Below, one piece after another: positions 12,299 through 22,735 of a stretch of 64,000 nt of DNA (its first letter is position 1; every line of letters starts with the position of its first letter). The notes under the pieces are model-generated. The model made no database searches. It had not been told where the DNA came from and saw only the letters and a program-made list of their open reading frames with translations. A program made the translations under genes and the position numbers. Source of the DNA: Eleginops maclovinus (taxonomy: Eukaryota; Chordata; Actinopteri; Perciformes; Eleginopidae); the NCBI RefSeq assembly GCF_036324505.1, contig NC_086355.1, positions 22,903,018 through 22,967,017 on the forward strand, read 5' to 3'.

Positions 12299-12573
12299 CT
12301 CTCAGTCTGCTCTGATTGGTTAGCTGGCCGGCTATTTTGTCATTGGTAAACCGCTTGGTTGTCCCACCGCTTAGCCTATCTGGTACAATGTGTTGGAGCA
12401 CTATCCAATGTAACATGTCATTAAGCTACTGAAGTAAACAAAGGAGTCCAATGGAGGCATTTATAAACTCTCTTTGGGATTTTAGCCTTTGCAGACCATT
12501 TGCATGCACAAAAACCTATATAACACACTACAGGAAAGGGAAACACTCCAAAAAGCATAATAGGTCCCCTTTA
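12299..12573 (+). mobile_element. family B repeat, copy 4 (5'-truncated)
   Basis: Begins within the core at CTCAGTCTGCTCTGATTGG and keeps the full right end: AACACACTACAGGAAAGGG, then AAAAGCATAATAGGTCCCCT followed by TTAA. This is the best-preserved right terminus of the family here. It is roughly complementary to the left terminus AGAGGACATATTCTGC. Confidence 0.88.
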
Positions 12574-14404
12574 ACGTTTGATTAACAGGGGAAAGCATCA
12601 TCGAAGTACTTTTATAATACAAATGTCACTATTGGCAACTATAGCTGTCTCTGTGTAACATGATCTCAAATCCCCCAAAATGTTTACATGAGCTTTACAA
12701 AAACTCCCACTGCTGATCTGTACACACAGTACATCTTTACGTAATGCGGCAAAAGCAACTCAGAATCTCTTCTCTTCTTCAGAGTATGTGCACTTGCTGT
12801 TGTACTGTACATAGATGTATGTCGTGATGTATTATAACACAGACGGCTGTTCTAGCAGAGACAAAGTGTGTTCTACCGTACTCAGATGGTTTTATGAATT
12901 CACTAACCCTCATACTTGACCACATTCCAAAGCTTAACATTGTCTTTTTTTCTGGGCGCTAAAATCGTCCTCCTTGTGCTAATCCGACGGCACAAGTCAG
13001 CTCTTTTCATTCAACCGCACGGCACTTACTTAACTGCATGGAGATACTCAGAAACCCACTTAATGTAAAGCGTGACCAAAACATTTTGCAAAGGAGTCAC
13101 CTGACCTCCGTAGACATAATCTCTGACTCACATTAACCGGATTTTCGAAGAGGTGCTTTGCAGTAAAAACCTCAATTACTTCTTCCATTCTCCAGATACT
13201 TATCTGTGATGCCAAAGTGATTTTGGTATTATCTATCAGGCTCCCCAGCATCTCTCACCAGATCTGTCCCTTTCACCTCCCTTTTCAAACACCATACGCA
13301 GGACCTGGAAATGCTCGCAATTAGCGGCAGTGAAGCCAGCCATCGTGTGAATCCCTGAGTGGCTCTTAATTATACAAGGCTTTTAAAGTTGTACGACACT
13401 CGAAGCCTCCCTAAAAAAAAAAATCTCAGCAAACGGCCTGTTTTGCTAAGTTTCTGGGCTTTGAAATATGGATGTAGCTGCTGTGTTTTCTCCAGAAGAG
13501 CGAGAGGCACTGCGATTTAATCTGTTTCTTTCTGATGTATCATGGAGCGAGGTCAGAGAAGATGCTTTGTGGGTGTGCCAGTATGTGTGGATGCTCAGCA
13601 CCCTCCCATATACATAATTATTTTATAAAGTTTGGAGGAATTCACCATAATTTGCATTCTAGATCTTACTCTAAATCCACCGCTGCCAATTTCATGCTGT
13701 GCTTTTGCTGAACTTAGAGAAAAAAGCTGACTAAAGATGCGGACGTTCCACTGCAAAAGGGAGCGAATCATGAGGCGATGAGCTGTTTAAATATGAATGA
13801 GTGTTGTGTGAATGCCTCTGCTGTGATATTTAGACAAGAACAGATCCCTGTGTGCTGTTGCTCTGTTGTTAGCAGTAGCTCAGGGGAAGAGTGCTGCTGT
13901 TATGGTGTTTTTCAGAGTGGAAGCAATCTAAAATGTTTATATCTAAGCAAGTGCCTTGGGAATCCTGAAGAAACATTGCATCTCATGGTCTCAAATACTT
14001 TTCATCCAACATGGCTGGCAGACCAGCTAAAGGAAGACTTTAGAATAATTGTGCTTTGCTAACTTGTCAAAGCTCATAATTTCTATCACAATGCATGCAC
14101 TCTCTCATCAGTGTCTGTCAATCATTGATGTGTCTATATCAGGCTCCACTTAACTACATCATGCTGCAGAAATATCCACATCTTTGCATGAAACTTGGTT
14201 CGTGCAGAATGATGCTGATCATAGCAATCAATGTGCATGAGAAGCCACTGTCAGTGACACAGATAGAAAAAGACACTTTCAATTTAGTCAATAAATGTCT
14301 TATAGAAAAAGGAATATACAGAACACTTTTTGCTCCATATGTTCCAGCCGCACTGTTTTCCACATTAAAGCCTAATTGAAATAAAACTAAAACTTTTGAA
14401 TACT
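12574..14404. other. unassigned sequence, mostly unique
   Basis: Long unique stretch with no repeat-family copy. The part around 13260-13720 is non-repetitive and of even composition, as conserved non-coding DNA often is, but this is untested. Open frames of about 95 codons at 13778 and 14095 have no recognisable protein features. Confidence 0.35.
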
Positions 14405-14800
14405 GTCATGGGGTGGCAGTAGCTCAGTCTGTAGGGACTTTGCTTAGGAATTGGCAGCCTCCTTTGCTCTACTACATCTCCATTAGTGCATGTCTATATG
14501 TCCTGTTTGTGAAATTCAAATTGGAGGACGAAACCGTCTTTATTTGTCACACATCATGCACACAGCACACGAGGTGACATTCGATCTCTGCATTTAACCC
14601 ATTGTATTAGGAGCAGTGGGCAGCTATTGTACAAGGATGTACAATGGGGATAGGGGTCGGTGGGGTGTCCGGTTCCTTGCTCAAGGTCACCACAACAGGG
14701 CCCAGGAGGTGAACTAGGAATACTTTAATGAGCAGTCCACAATCCATATTTTAAGTCTGTTCAGGGACTTGAACCGACTACCCTACGGCTCCCAGTCCCA
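14405..14800 (-). mobile_element. tRNA-derived SINE region
   Basis: Read on the minus strand, GACTGGGAGCCGTAGGG is followed by GGTTCAAGTCC, a good polymerase III B-box. The body contains CCTTGAGCAAGG and CCCACTGCTCCTAATAC, and the tail TGTGACAAATAAAG. On the plus strand at 14410 a second head-like piece, GTGGCAGTAGCTCAGTCTG (A-box-like), suggests two SINE fragments in opposite orientation. The tRNA similarity is too degenerate for a functional tRNA. Confidence 0.7.
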
Positions 14801-15459
14801 GTTCCTACTTTTTAAAAATGTGTTTATCTTTTATTGTAAAAAGAGATTACAATTTATCACGCATACATACATGTTTACATAATAAAGCAAAAATAATCAT
14901 TTAAATCATAATGTTTTCAACATCATGAAACCATGAAAAATAAAATGAAAACATAAAATGAAATAAATATAGAAAACTACTGTGAAGAAAAAACATGATT
15001 ACAGGATCCAAAAAACAAAATGGCATCATAATACAATACCAAAAAATCAATGAAAACACAAATAACAACAACAAAGAACCAATCAGAACAAACACATACA
15101 ATAAAACAAAAACACATAAGGGAAAATATCAAATACACGAACACTTCTTTTTTAAGGTGCAAAAACAGCTTATGTCTGTAAGTGTAAAGTGTTACCTTGT
15201 GTATTGATAAAAGTGATCTTGATCTTAAGAATAAAAGCTCACCATACTATTATTTATGATGTACGGAGATTTTATTTCAACTGATGTATGTACTGAAGAG
15301 TATTTGAATGGATATTTGACCGGTTAGCTTGTATAAAAAAACACTACATGCAGAGTTAGTAACAGTAATTAAACTGAACTGACCAAAGTCCTTTGAATTC
15401 ACCTGTATGTGTGGCGGACTGAAGTGCTGCTCAGCTGTGTAGCTCTGAGGGCTAGAAAT
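14801..15459. other. AT-rich unassigned sequence
   Basis: A-rich strand with many AAAACA and AATAAA steps. No gene or family assignment. Confidence 0.4.
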
Positions 15460-15872
15460 CTCATTTACACATCGTCTGGCTTTTCTTTTGTCCAAATTCT
15501 TCCTATAACACCTTTTTTTATACGTGGAAGAGAAAAGACTGTTGCTAAGGAGTCACTATGTCAGTCACATCAATCCGCAGAAAGAAGTCTGGTCATTTGA
15601 ACATCAGCTGTGGACAACAAAGGTTTTCTCCACCACAAACACTCTGTGAATACTTTGTGATATTAATTTGTAGAGGGCACGAAACATTGGATTCATGATG
15701 GCTAAACTGTCCCCAGAAAAGAAAAGAACAAGAACGCAACGAGAAGGAAAGAGGTTAAACTACAGACAGCTGGAGGTCAGAGAAATCAACAGTTAGTAAA
15801 CTTTCCTTTGATCAGTGCTGTCGTCATATAAAATTATCTTGCTGTCATTGCAGTTCCGGCCGTTGGTACATT
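15460..15872 (+). mobile_element. dispersed repeat family H, copy 2
   Basis: Aligns with the inverted copy at 33.8-34.3 kb through GTTGCTAAGGAG, AGAAAGAAGTCTGGTCA, TTCATGATGGCTAAAC and the terminal GCAGTTCCGGCCGTTGG. It carries a short lysine/arginine-rich open frame (described separately). It abuts the LINE fragment that follows. Confidence 0.75.
15698..15796 (+). pseudogene. short basic reading frame in family H
   Basis: A 32-residue frame opens MAKLSPEKKRTRTQ and ends at TAG (15794-15796). The inverted family H copy has a frame opening MAKRSLVKKREKSK at the equivalent place. The shared MAK-S--KKR start suggests an ancestral coding segment, now diverged and closed at different positions. 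No domain is recognisable and expression is unknown. It could also be chance similarity inherited from the repeat. Confidence 0.3.
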
Positions 15873-16385
15873 CCAGAGGGAGGTGGCAGCAACAAACGAG
15901 ACCTGTCCCCCCAGAACTTAGTCCTTGTGGCTTTTAGGGGGTTATGCATCTCTGGACCTGAGACAGAGGTTGAAGATGTGACGTGGAGGAAGCCAGAGAT
16001 ATAGGGAGTGGCCAGGTCTCTGGGGCTTTTTAGGAGGTAAGTATATCTTAGAGTCAATACTGTATTTAACCGGGAGCCAATGGAGGCCGTGAGGGCCTAG
16101 AATGATGTGGCCTCACCGACATCGGAGGTGAGCTGTGGGTCAGATATTTTTTTTCTGGACATGTTAGAGTTTATTGGTGATTTTCTTTTTGGTAAGCCGT
16201 GCAGGATGCTATTGCAGTCGTCGAGTTTGGAAGTGATAAGGGCACGAATGAGTGTTTCTGCAGCAGTAAAAGAGATGGAGGGTCGGAGGCCGGCAATGTT
16301 CTTTGAGATGAAAGAAAGCTTTGTTTTGGTGATGTATATCCAAGTGCTGCTGGATGGTGATACTCAGCCTCTACTGTCCTGGATC
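15873..16385 (-). mobile_element. L2/Rex/CR1-type LINE reverse-transcriptase C-terminal fragment
   Basis: Translated on the minus strand this encodes the region after the catalytic core of a non-LTR reverse transcriptase. AETLIRALITSKLDDCNSIL is followed by HGLP (key positions 16198-16226), matching the family pattern AE-LI-AF-SSRLDYCN-LL-GLP. Further on, at 15845-16057, come YLLKSPRDLA, GPEMHNPLKATRTKFWGDRS and then a degraded P-rich end where the family has a WNSLP-type motif. The frame has a stop and shifts between these blocks. No YADD region or endonuclease is present, so it is a 5'-truncated dead copy. Confidence 0.8.
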
Positions 16386-16806
16386 AGGCCTGAGGAACAG
16401 ACTTTTGGGTTCATCCCCTTTGAATTAATTGGATAAAAAAGACCAATATAAATAATTGATTAGATAACATATTTTTAATTTGAATATTTTTAGATTTTGC
16501 ATGACACACATGGTATTTTAATCTAAAGTAGGTTTCTGGGTTGTTGTTGTTGCTGCTTTATTTAGGGTTGGTGAGCCTGGGAATGGGTGAGTACAGATGT
16601 TCAAGCCCACCCTAGATTCCAGTTTTTACATTACAGCTTCCATCCTGGAAACATGGCCCACTTCTTATACACGGGCTCCAGACAGGAAGGACATGATGGA
16701 CTGCCAAGAGCGCCATCTGAAAAAGCAAACACACAAGCTCATGTGGGCACACAACATGCATAAATCCACCAGAACCAACCAACACACAGACACACAGACA
16801 CAGACA

Positions 16807-16807
<1 letters not shown>
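16386..16807. other. unassigned sequence
   Basis: No gene recognised. Includes a short TTG triplet run near 16540. Confidence 0.4.

Positions 16808-16884
<77 letters not shown>
16808..16884. repeat. (CA)n microsatellite
   Basis: About 77 bases of pure CA, preceded by imperfect CAGA/CACA units from about 16788. Confidence 0.97.
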
Positions 16885-16886
<2 letters not shown>

Positions 16887-18949
16887 CAGGCACTTTTTCA
16901 CTATTTTCATGGGTACAAGAGTCACTTCAGCAAACTGCAGTGAGCGGCAGTGGCAACTAAACCCAAATCCGCTCAGCTCTCCCCTGATGATATGGGATGG
17001 ATGGAACCAGGAGGACATAGAGACAGAGATGTAGATAGAGAGAGATGTGGAGGGAAGGCACTGGGTTTGTGGGGCACCAATGGGGGCACGGGAGCAGATG
17101 ATGGGAGGCGAATGAAGAGGGAATCCAGCGAGCGGTTCGGTCTGTGAATTATAAATGAGGATCAGAAAAACGGAGAGCGTGAAAGAGCGATCAGTGAAGT
17201 GAAGTGAAAAAAGGATGAGACTGGAGGATTTGACAGTTACAGTGAAAGAGCAAGAGAGAGTAACGGATAAGGATGGAAGTGAAAGTGATTGCTAGAGCGA
17301 GGGAGAATTCAGCAAGGAAGTGAAGGCAGGGATGAGAACAAAACGGAGAATTATGGGCTGTTATTTACATAAATTATGAGGGATTGAATCAGAAGAAGGA
17401 TATGGAAATGAAAGGTTTTTCATTAATGTTGCGAAAGTTTTGATGAAAATGGTTTCAAGTCATTTTTAATTAGTGAGGTCCGTCGCTATACTACTCAAAG
17501 TCAACTTGGAAAGGCCCAGGATGAAGGTGGATAACCGCTACCTAGCTACTTCCCAGGGTCGGCAACCCCCATAATCTGTCATGAAACATGGATCCTATCT
17601 TCTTTACCATGCTTATGGATGTGAGTTCTGCCTACAACCCAATGGAAACACTGTCATGCTAAATTGACTGCATTTATACATCACATTTTTACATTTACAA
17701 GTTATCACTGATCCATTCACACACATTCATACAGAGGAAGCAGCTGCTAAACATTGTGCCACCTGCTCAGGGAGACCAAGGTTGCTGTGGAATTGCCAAA
17801 TATATCAGGTCCTATGTCTTCTCCTTAATAATTTTCCTTAACCTCTGTAAAAAATATCATGGAATTAAGGAAAAATGTGAAGAAGAATTCACCAGGACTT
17901 AGAATAGGATAGAATCCGACTAGACTGACACTGTGTGTATTTATGATACACCAGATGATGTTATTGATGTGCGTCTGCTGTGGGAAAACTGTACAGCAGA
18001 CAACTGCATTGCCATTCTTTGCCCTGTGTATGGTGTTGTTTCATGAGGGTTTTATGAACAACGTGAACATTATTTTGTTAATTGCCAAGGTTGGAATTGA
18101 AACAGAACAAATTGCAGCGTCATTTTTGCTTTCACTTACCCTCAACCTCCTGTCAGAATGTATTAATCCACATAAAACCAAACAAGTGCGATTGAATAAA
18201 TGAATCTTTATGCAATAAATCAATATATGCATGACTTGTTTGGCCTTCACAACTATCACTGGGCATATTGCCATTCACCATGTTGAAAAAAAGTTAGAAC
18301 TGAAAACAACTCAGTAAACACCTCAAAATGTTCACTTTAGTGAGCCACTGTTGCCATTCACAGAAAAAAACATTTTTGCTGCTAAAACACAAATAACCGG
18401 AGTACATGGGTCATCAACAGATGATTGGACTGGTGCTACTTTTAGATAGCAGTTGTACTGGTGTCAGTCACATAATATCTCCTGCAGTACCTCTGTACCA
18501 CACATTGTTTCCCTTTAACTGATCTACACTAACTTTAAAAAGCTATTTTAGTTTTGGATCCTAACCACAACATGAACATACTGTTTGGGTAGTTTCAAAG
18601 GGCAATTTTAACCTTTAACATATTCCGTTGTTTTTAACTTTTCTCCTCTTTACGGTCTGTATTATATAACAGGCCAGCATCACACCAGAGAGCAAAAATG
18701 AGTTCCATAAAAGACAGACACATGGACCAGCACACACTCTTAAAATGGGTTCTGCAAATATTCAGTAGTCTTTTTAGAAGTCCATGAGCAGAAACATTGC
18801 TGTGTGCAGGAGTGGGGGATTGGAAAAGTCGCCTTCCCATCATCCCTCCTGTTCCTCCTCTCGCTGCAGCTCAGGGTTTCTCTAGAGCCACCATCGCCTG
18901 CTTGTGCTTCTCACCAAGCTATTACAAATACAACACAAGGTCACCCCTA
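16885..18949. other. unassigned sequence
   Basis: Includes a purine-rich strand at 17030-17400 (GAGAGA and GAAGTGA motifs). No gene, RNA gene or repeat-family copy recognised. Open frames at 17943 and 18041 overlap antisense and look random. Confidence 0.4.
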
Positions 18950-18950
18950 C

Positions 18951-18978
18951 ACACACACACACACACGCACGCACGCAC
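18951..18978. repeat. short (CA)n tract
   Basis: About 28 bases of CA with two CGCA interruptions. Confidence 0.85.
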
Positions 18979-19252
18979 TCAGACATACAAACCAAAGCCT
19001 GCCAAAAAGCTGTTATATTATTGATCTCCCCTAAATCACATGACCACAACAACAGCATGACAATGTTACCATAAGGCCATGATGAGGCAGTTATTATGAT
19101 GGGGATGCTGACACATGGTAGGACTCTACAATGCAGATAATCACATTGCTGAGGATTATTTAATAATGAAATAATGACCAAGAAGAGGTTAAGTAACTAT
19201 GGTTTAAAACTGTGATTCTGCCAAAGAATTAGCTGAAGTCAAGCAAGTGACA
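18979..19252. other. unassigned flank of the nested transposons
   Basis: No feature recognised up to the TAA duplication at 19253. Confidence 0.4.
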
Positions 19253-19358
19253 TAACGCAGCGAACAAACGGTTCTGTTGCGTTGATGCTTGCCGGTGGGC
19301 GTGTCTGGTGCTTGGGGTTAACGCGACAAACAACCAATCACTCCTCCTGTTTGTATCC

Positions 19359-19366
19359 CTGTACAG
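19359..19366. repeat. 8-bp target-site duplication, left copy
   Basis: CTGTACAG immediately precedes the hAT left end and is repeated exactly at 22293-22300. It has T at position 2 and A at position 7, matching the usual hAT target preference. Confidence 0.95.
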
Positions 19367-19499
19367 CAGGGGTCTCCAACCTTTTCCCCTCTGAGAGCTA
19401 CCTCTAAAGAAAAAAAATTACGGAGAGCTACTTGTGTTTTATATCATGTGTAACATTTATTCACACGTATCTAAATCCCTGAATAAGGTTTCCTTTGGC

Positions 19500-19945
19500 A
19501 CAAGCATATACGGAACATACATCCAACACTCACTATTTGTGTAAGAACATTAATACTCAAATTAAACTCAAAGTATGCATGTCAAACCATTTCTTTCTCT
19601 TTTCAACAACATATTTTTTTTGCATGAACATTTTCAAAATATTGGCAGCCAATACTCACACTGAAAATACAGAAATGTAACTAAATATGTATCAGTATGC
19701 ATGTCTATGCATTTCTTTCTTTTCAGCTATCACTGATAAACTCACATTTTTTGCATAACATTTACAAAACACTGACCTCTAATACTCACACTTTGTGTGA
19801 AAACATAGCCCAAATTGAACTCATCAGCATATGCATTTCTTTATCTGTTCAAACTATAAAACACATTAAACTCACATGTTTTGCATAACATTTACAAAAC
19901 ACTGACACTTTGTCAAAACATAACTCACACCTTTGAAATCACATA
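19500..19945. repeat. degenerate ~123-base tandem repeat inside the hAT
   Basis: Three full units and one partial unit. CATTTCTTT recurs at about 19588, 19710 and 19835. Each unit ends with a form of AACATTTACAAAACACTGAC and AATACTCACAC. Unit divergence is high, so the expansion is old or was inherited with the element. It lies in the 3' untranslated part relative to the transposase. Confidence 0.8.
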
Positions 19946-20046
19946 GGCTACTATTGATGTTGAACAATTATAACTTCTTAACTTTGTCCACATCACACAT
20001 TCAGTAATTTATTCACTAGCCTACATATTCAGTCAAGCACCTTTAG

Positions 20047-21886
20047 TTAGTGAGATACCTGGCACTGCATGGTGCCAACAAGAGAGCTGTATGCTGGAAT
20101 ATACCCACTTAAGTTCACTCTTATGGAGTCTTTCAAATGTTCATCTGTCAGTCTTGTTCTGAACTTAGATTTGATGACATTCATGTCAGAAAAAGAAGAT
20201 TCACAGAGGTATGTAGACCTAAACAAAGCAGCTGTCTTCAGAGCTGCTTGACACAGATTCTTATAGTTTTCTGGCTCAACCAAGCTCCAGAAATGTTCAG
20301 CATGCTGTTGAGATTTCAGCTGTATGTCGTTTTGGAGGTTTAAAAGTTCCATTTCCCTTTCCACAGGACCGATACAGAAAAGGTCTGCCATCTGATCAGA
20401 AATCTGACTAATGTCCACATTCATGAATGGGTTGGCAATTAATGTCACACAGGGCTCAAGTCTCTCAAAGTCTCTGAACCTGTCTGCAAACTCCTGGCCA
20501 AGCTTGATCAAGAGGTCACAGTAATTCTCTGTGTTCAAAACATCAGCTACCCCTGCATGGGTTTCCAAAACCTTTGTGACAGAGGGGAAATGCTGGAATC
20601 TTTTGGCCTTCAACTGCTGGATGAAAAAGGCCAGTTTTGCGCTGAACGCGTTAACAGCACTGATCATGTTGTAGACGTCTTTCTCTTTACCTTGCAACTG
20701 TACGTTCAAGTTATTCATTTTCTCAGTTACATCTGTCAAAAACGCAAGATCAAGGACCCACACTGCATCAGATAACAAGGTGGTGTCCTCCCCCCTCTCT
20801 TCCAAGAAAATCTTGATTTCACCCAGCAAGGAAAAGAAACGTTGCAGTACTTTACCCTTACTGAGCCATCTGATGTCAGTGTGGAGCAGGAGATCTCCAT
20901 AGGCCACAGTGCATTCCTCCAGGAATTGCTTGAAGGTCCTGTGTTGCTTAGCCTTTGCTCTGATGGAGTTGATAATCTTGACAACCGGCTCCATGACATG
21001 TTCAAATCCCATGACCTTCGCGCATAAAACCTGTTGGTGAATTATGCAATGGTAGGCCAGAAATGGCGGAAACTCCGGGTCTGCTTTGCATCGGGCAATA
21101 AATCCAGAGTGACGACCTGTCATCGCTGGTGCTCCGTCAGTGGTTATTGACACCAGCTTTTCAATAGGGATCTTCTGTTCCGTGAAGTAGTTCTTCACAG
21201 CATTGTAAATATCGACTCCCCTTGTTGTAGTTTTCAATGAAAGTAAAGTCAAAAACTCTTCATGCGCAGTGAAATCATCAAAAACCATGCGGATGAAAAC
21301 AGCCAGCTGGGCTGTATCGCTCGCGTCAACAGATTCATCCAGCTGAATAGAAAATCATTTACACCTGTTAATGTCAGTTTCCAACTGTCTTCCCGCATCC
21401 ACAGCCAGTGCAGACACTCTCCTTGCCATTGTATTTGCACCAAGTTGTACATCAGCGAAAGCAGACAATATTTCTGTCTTACATTTATGGTCTTTGAATA
21501 ACGTTTCAGCCACCGCGGTCATGGCCTCCTTTACAACACTGCCATCAGTGAAGGCCTTTTTGCGTTTTGTCAGGATGTGCGCAACTTTAAACGAAGCCTC
21601 CGTACAAGCAGTAGCCTTCTGTGCTGGTCTGGTAAAAACAGACTGCTGTCGTTGTAGCTGTATTTTCAGGTCCTTTATCTTTTCTTTTCGTAGATTGCTG
21701 CCAGCGGAATGTTCCGTGAGAAGGTGCTGTGGACTGTGGTGAAATGGCGCTCCACATTGCATTTTTTACCGCCACGCTTACTTCACAGATCAAACAAACA
21801 CACTTGTCCTTTACACTTGTCAAACAAAAGTCTATTTCCCAATTGTCGTGAAAAAAGTATGTTTTCCCGCCTCTTGTTGCATTCAT
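20047..21886 (-). pseudogene. hAT transposase with BED zinc finger (inactivated)
   Basis: Encodes about 613 codons, full length for the ZBED/GTF2IRD2-like hAT transposase group. Start ATG is at 21886. The N-terminus has a BED-type finger (CVCLIC, with RHFTTVH in another frame), then a helical region (QQSVFTRP). The RNase H-like catalytic core follows: IQLDES gives the first acidic residue, ITTDGAPAMTG the second, with the CxxH-type HCIIHQQ. The C-terminal dimerisation region contains YLCESSFSDMNVIKSKFRTR, whose Glu fits the third catalytic position. Lesions: a one-base loss in an A run near 21755-21760 within the finger, a second frameshift near 21695-21705, and a TGA at 21355-21357 where relatives usually have Trp. 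Beyond the stop 435 codons remain open. Confidence 0.93.
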
Positions 21887-21897
21887 GCCATGGTCAA

Positions 21898-22010
21898 GCT
21901 AATGCCGCGTTCGGTGTTTGCCGCGTTTACATCGGAGGTCGGAGGTCGGAACTGGGAGTGACGTCACATTCGAGGTCGGAAAGTCGGAAAAGATGGACGC
22001 GCCTTGTTTA
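21898..22010. promoter_or_regulatory. GTCGGA-repeat segment with a CRE-like palindrome upstream of the transposase
   Basis: Contains GGAGGTCGGAGGTCGGAAC and GAGGTCGGAAAGTCGGAA around a perfect TGACGTCA at 21959-21966. It lies just 5' of the transposase start, so it could be the element's promoter. The same kind of GTCGGA/TGACGTCA sequence occurs in small teleost MITEs, so a nested insertion is an equal possibility. Confidence 0.45.
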
Positions 22011-22292
22011 CAGATTTAGCAATTACCTCGGGTTAGCCATTGTTAGCAATACCGGTTGATAACAGCGCTCTGTGTCATATTTTGTGAAAACAAATATCGT
22101 AGCAACATATCTTCAGATAGAAGATGAGCGGTACTTTATGTACAGGTGACAAATGAAATTGGCATATTATGAAAATGTGTGTTTAAATCTTATATATACA
22201 GTCTATGGTTTAAATGTAAACTATTTGGCGAGCTACTTTGAAGGGGGCGGCGAGCGACTGGTAGCTCGCGAGCGACGTGTTGGAGACAGCTG

Positions 22293-22300
22293 CTGTACAG
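22293..22300. repeat. 8-bp target-site duplication, right copy
   Basis: CTGTACAG, identical to 19359-19366, directly after the hAT right end. Confidence 0.95.
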
Positions 22301-22585
22301 GGTCTGGTCGAATACATGTTTCCCTACCGCTATTATTATTTTCTCGAGGGAATTAGCCACGCTATGGCTCTCACAGCATGTCTTATACACGTGGTTTGAA
22401 GGCTAGTGCTTGTACTGGCATATTTGCATAAACGGGATTTGATGGCTGGCGCTTCCGTCGACGCTTGCAAAGTTGAACTTCTCTCAACTTTCACCGCAAG
22501 CAACGCATGCAAAGCGAAGCAACGGAACCACAACGCGGTTGTGCATCTTGACGTCACCCCATTCAAAGTGAATGGGAAGGTGCGT
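22301..22585. mobile_element. right half of the outer element
   Basis: Sequence between the hAT and the right terminal repeat of the outer element. It contains internal near-copies of the terminal motif (CGTCGACGCTTGC, CGGAACCACAACGCG), indicating complex subterminal repeats. No reading frame is credible. Confidence 0.55.
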
Positions 22586-22639
22586 CAAGCGTCAACGTAA
22601 CGGAACCGTATGTTTGCTGCGTAAGGATTTGCATGCAAC

Positions 22640-22735
22640 AGGATTACGTAGACAGGATAAAAAAGGTAACTGTTTTTAATAAACACTGTAATCAGATTAC
22701 TGTTACATTTCTAGAAAACGGGGATTTCTCCACCA
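22640..22735 (+). mobile_element. family A repeat, 5' fragment
   Basis: AGGATTACGTAGACAGGAT, then GTAATCAGATTACTGTTACA and TTTCTAGAAAACGGGGATT, match the first ~100 bases of family A as seen in the inverted copy at 37.3-37.4 kb. The rest is absent. Confidence 0.6.

Larger units (their letters stand above)
19367..22292 (-). mobile_element. complete hAT (Charlie-like) DNA transposon
   Basis: The 2926-base element is delimited by the inverted ends CAGGGGTCTCCAAC (19367-19380) and GTTGGAGACAGCTG (22279-22292), with two mismatches in 14. It is flanked by the perfect duplication CTGTACAG. Subterminal GAGAGCTACC and GGTAGCTCGCGAGC motifs lie near the two ends. The minus strand carries a BED-finger/hAT transposase with disabling lesions. 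The left third holds a degenerate tandem repeat. The matched duplication shows a single, undisturbed insertion; the transposase lesions show the copy can no longer move by its own enzyme. Confidence 0.93.
19256..22621. mobile_element. outer inverted-repeat element (PIF/Harbinger-like) interrupted by a hAT
   Basis: The left end CGCAGCGAACAAACGGTTC continues through GTTGCGTTGATGCTTG. The right end is its imperfect inverted copy (GCTTG block to GCTGCG, 22586-22621), about 31 of 36 bases matching. Both ends are flanked by TAA (19253-19255 and 22622-22624), the 3-base duplication size and sequence typical of PIF/Harbinger. Removing the hAT and one CTGTACAG leaves an element of about 430 bases with no coding capacity. 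The superfamily assignment rests only on the duplication. Confidence 0.7.

Noticed and set aside
16107..16436. 109-codon plus-strand frame
   Set aside because: It is the antisense of the LINE reverse-transcriptase fragment, whose LDDCNSILHGLP motif is on the minus strand.
19500..19945. CRISPR-like spaced repeats
   Set aside because: Units are ~123 bases, diverged throughout, without constant short repeats and unique spacers. The context is a eukaryotic hAT element.
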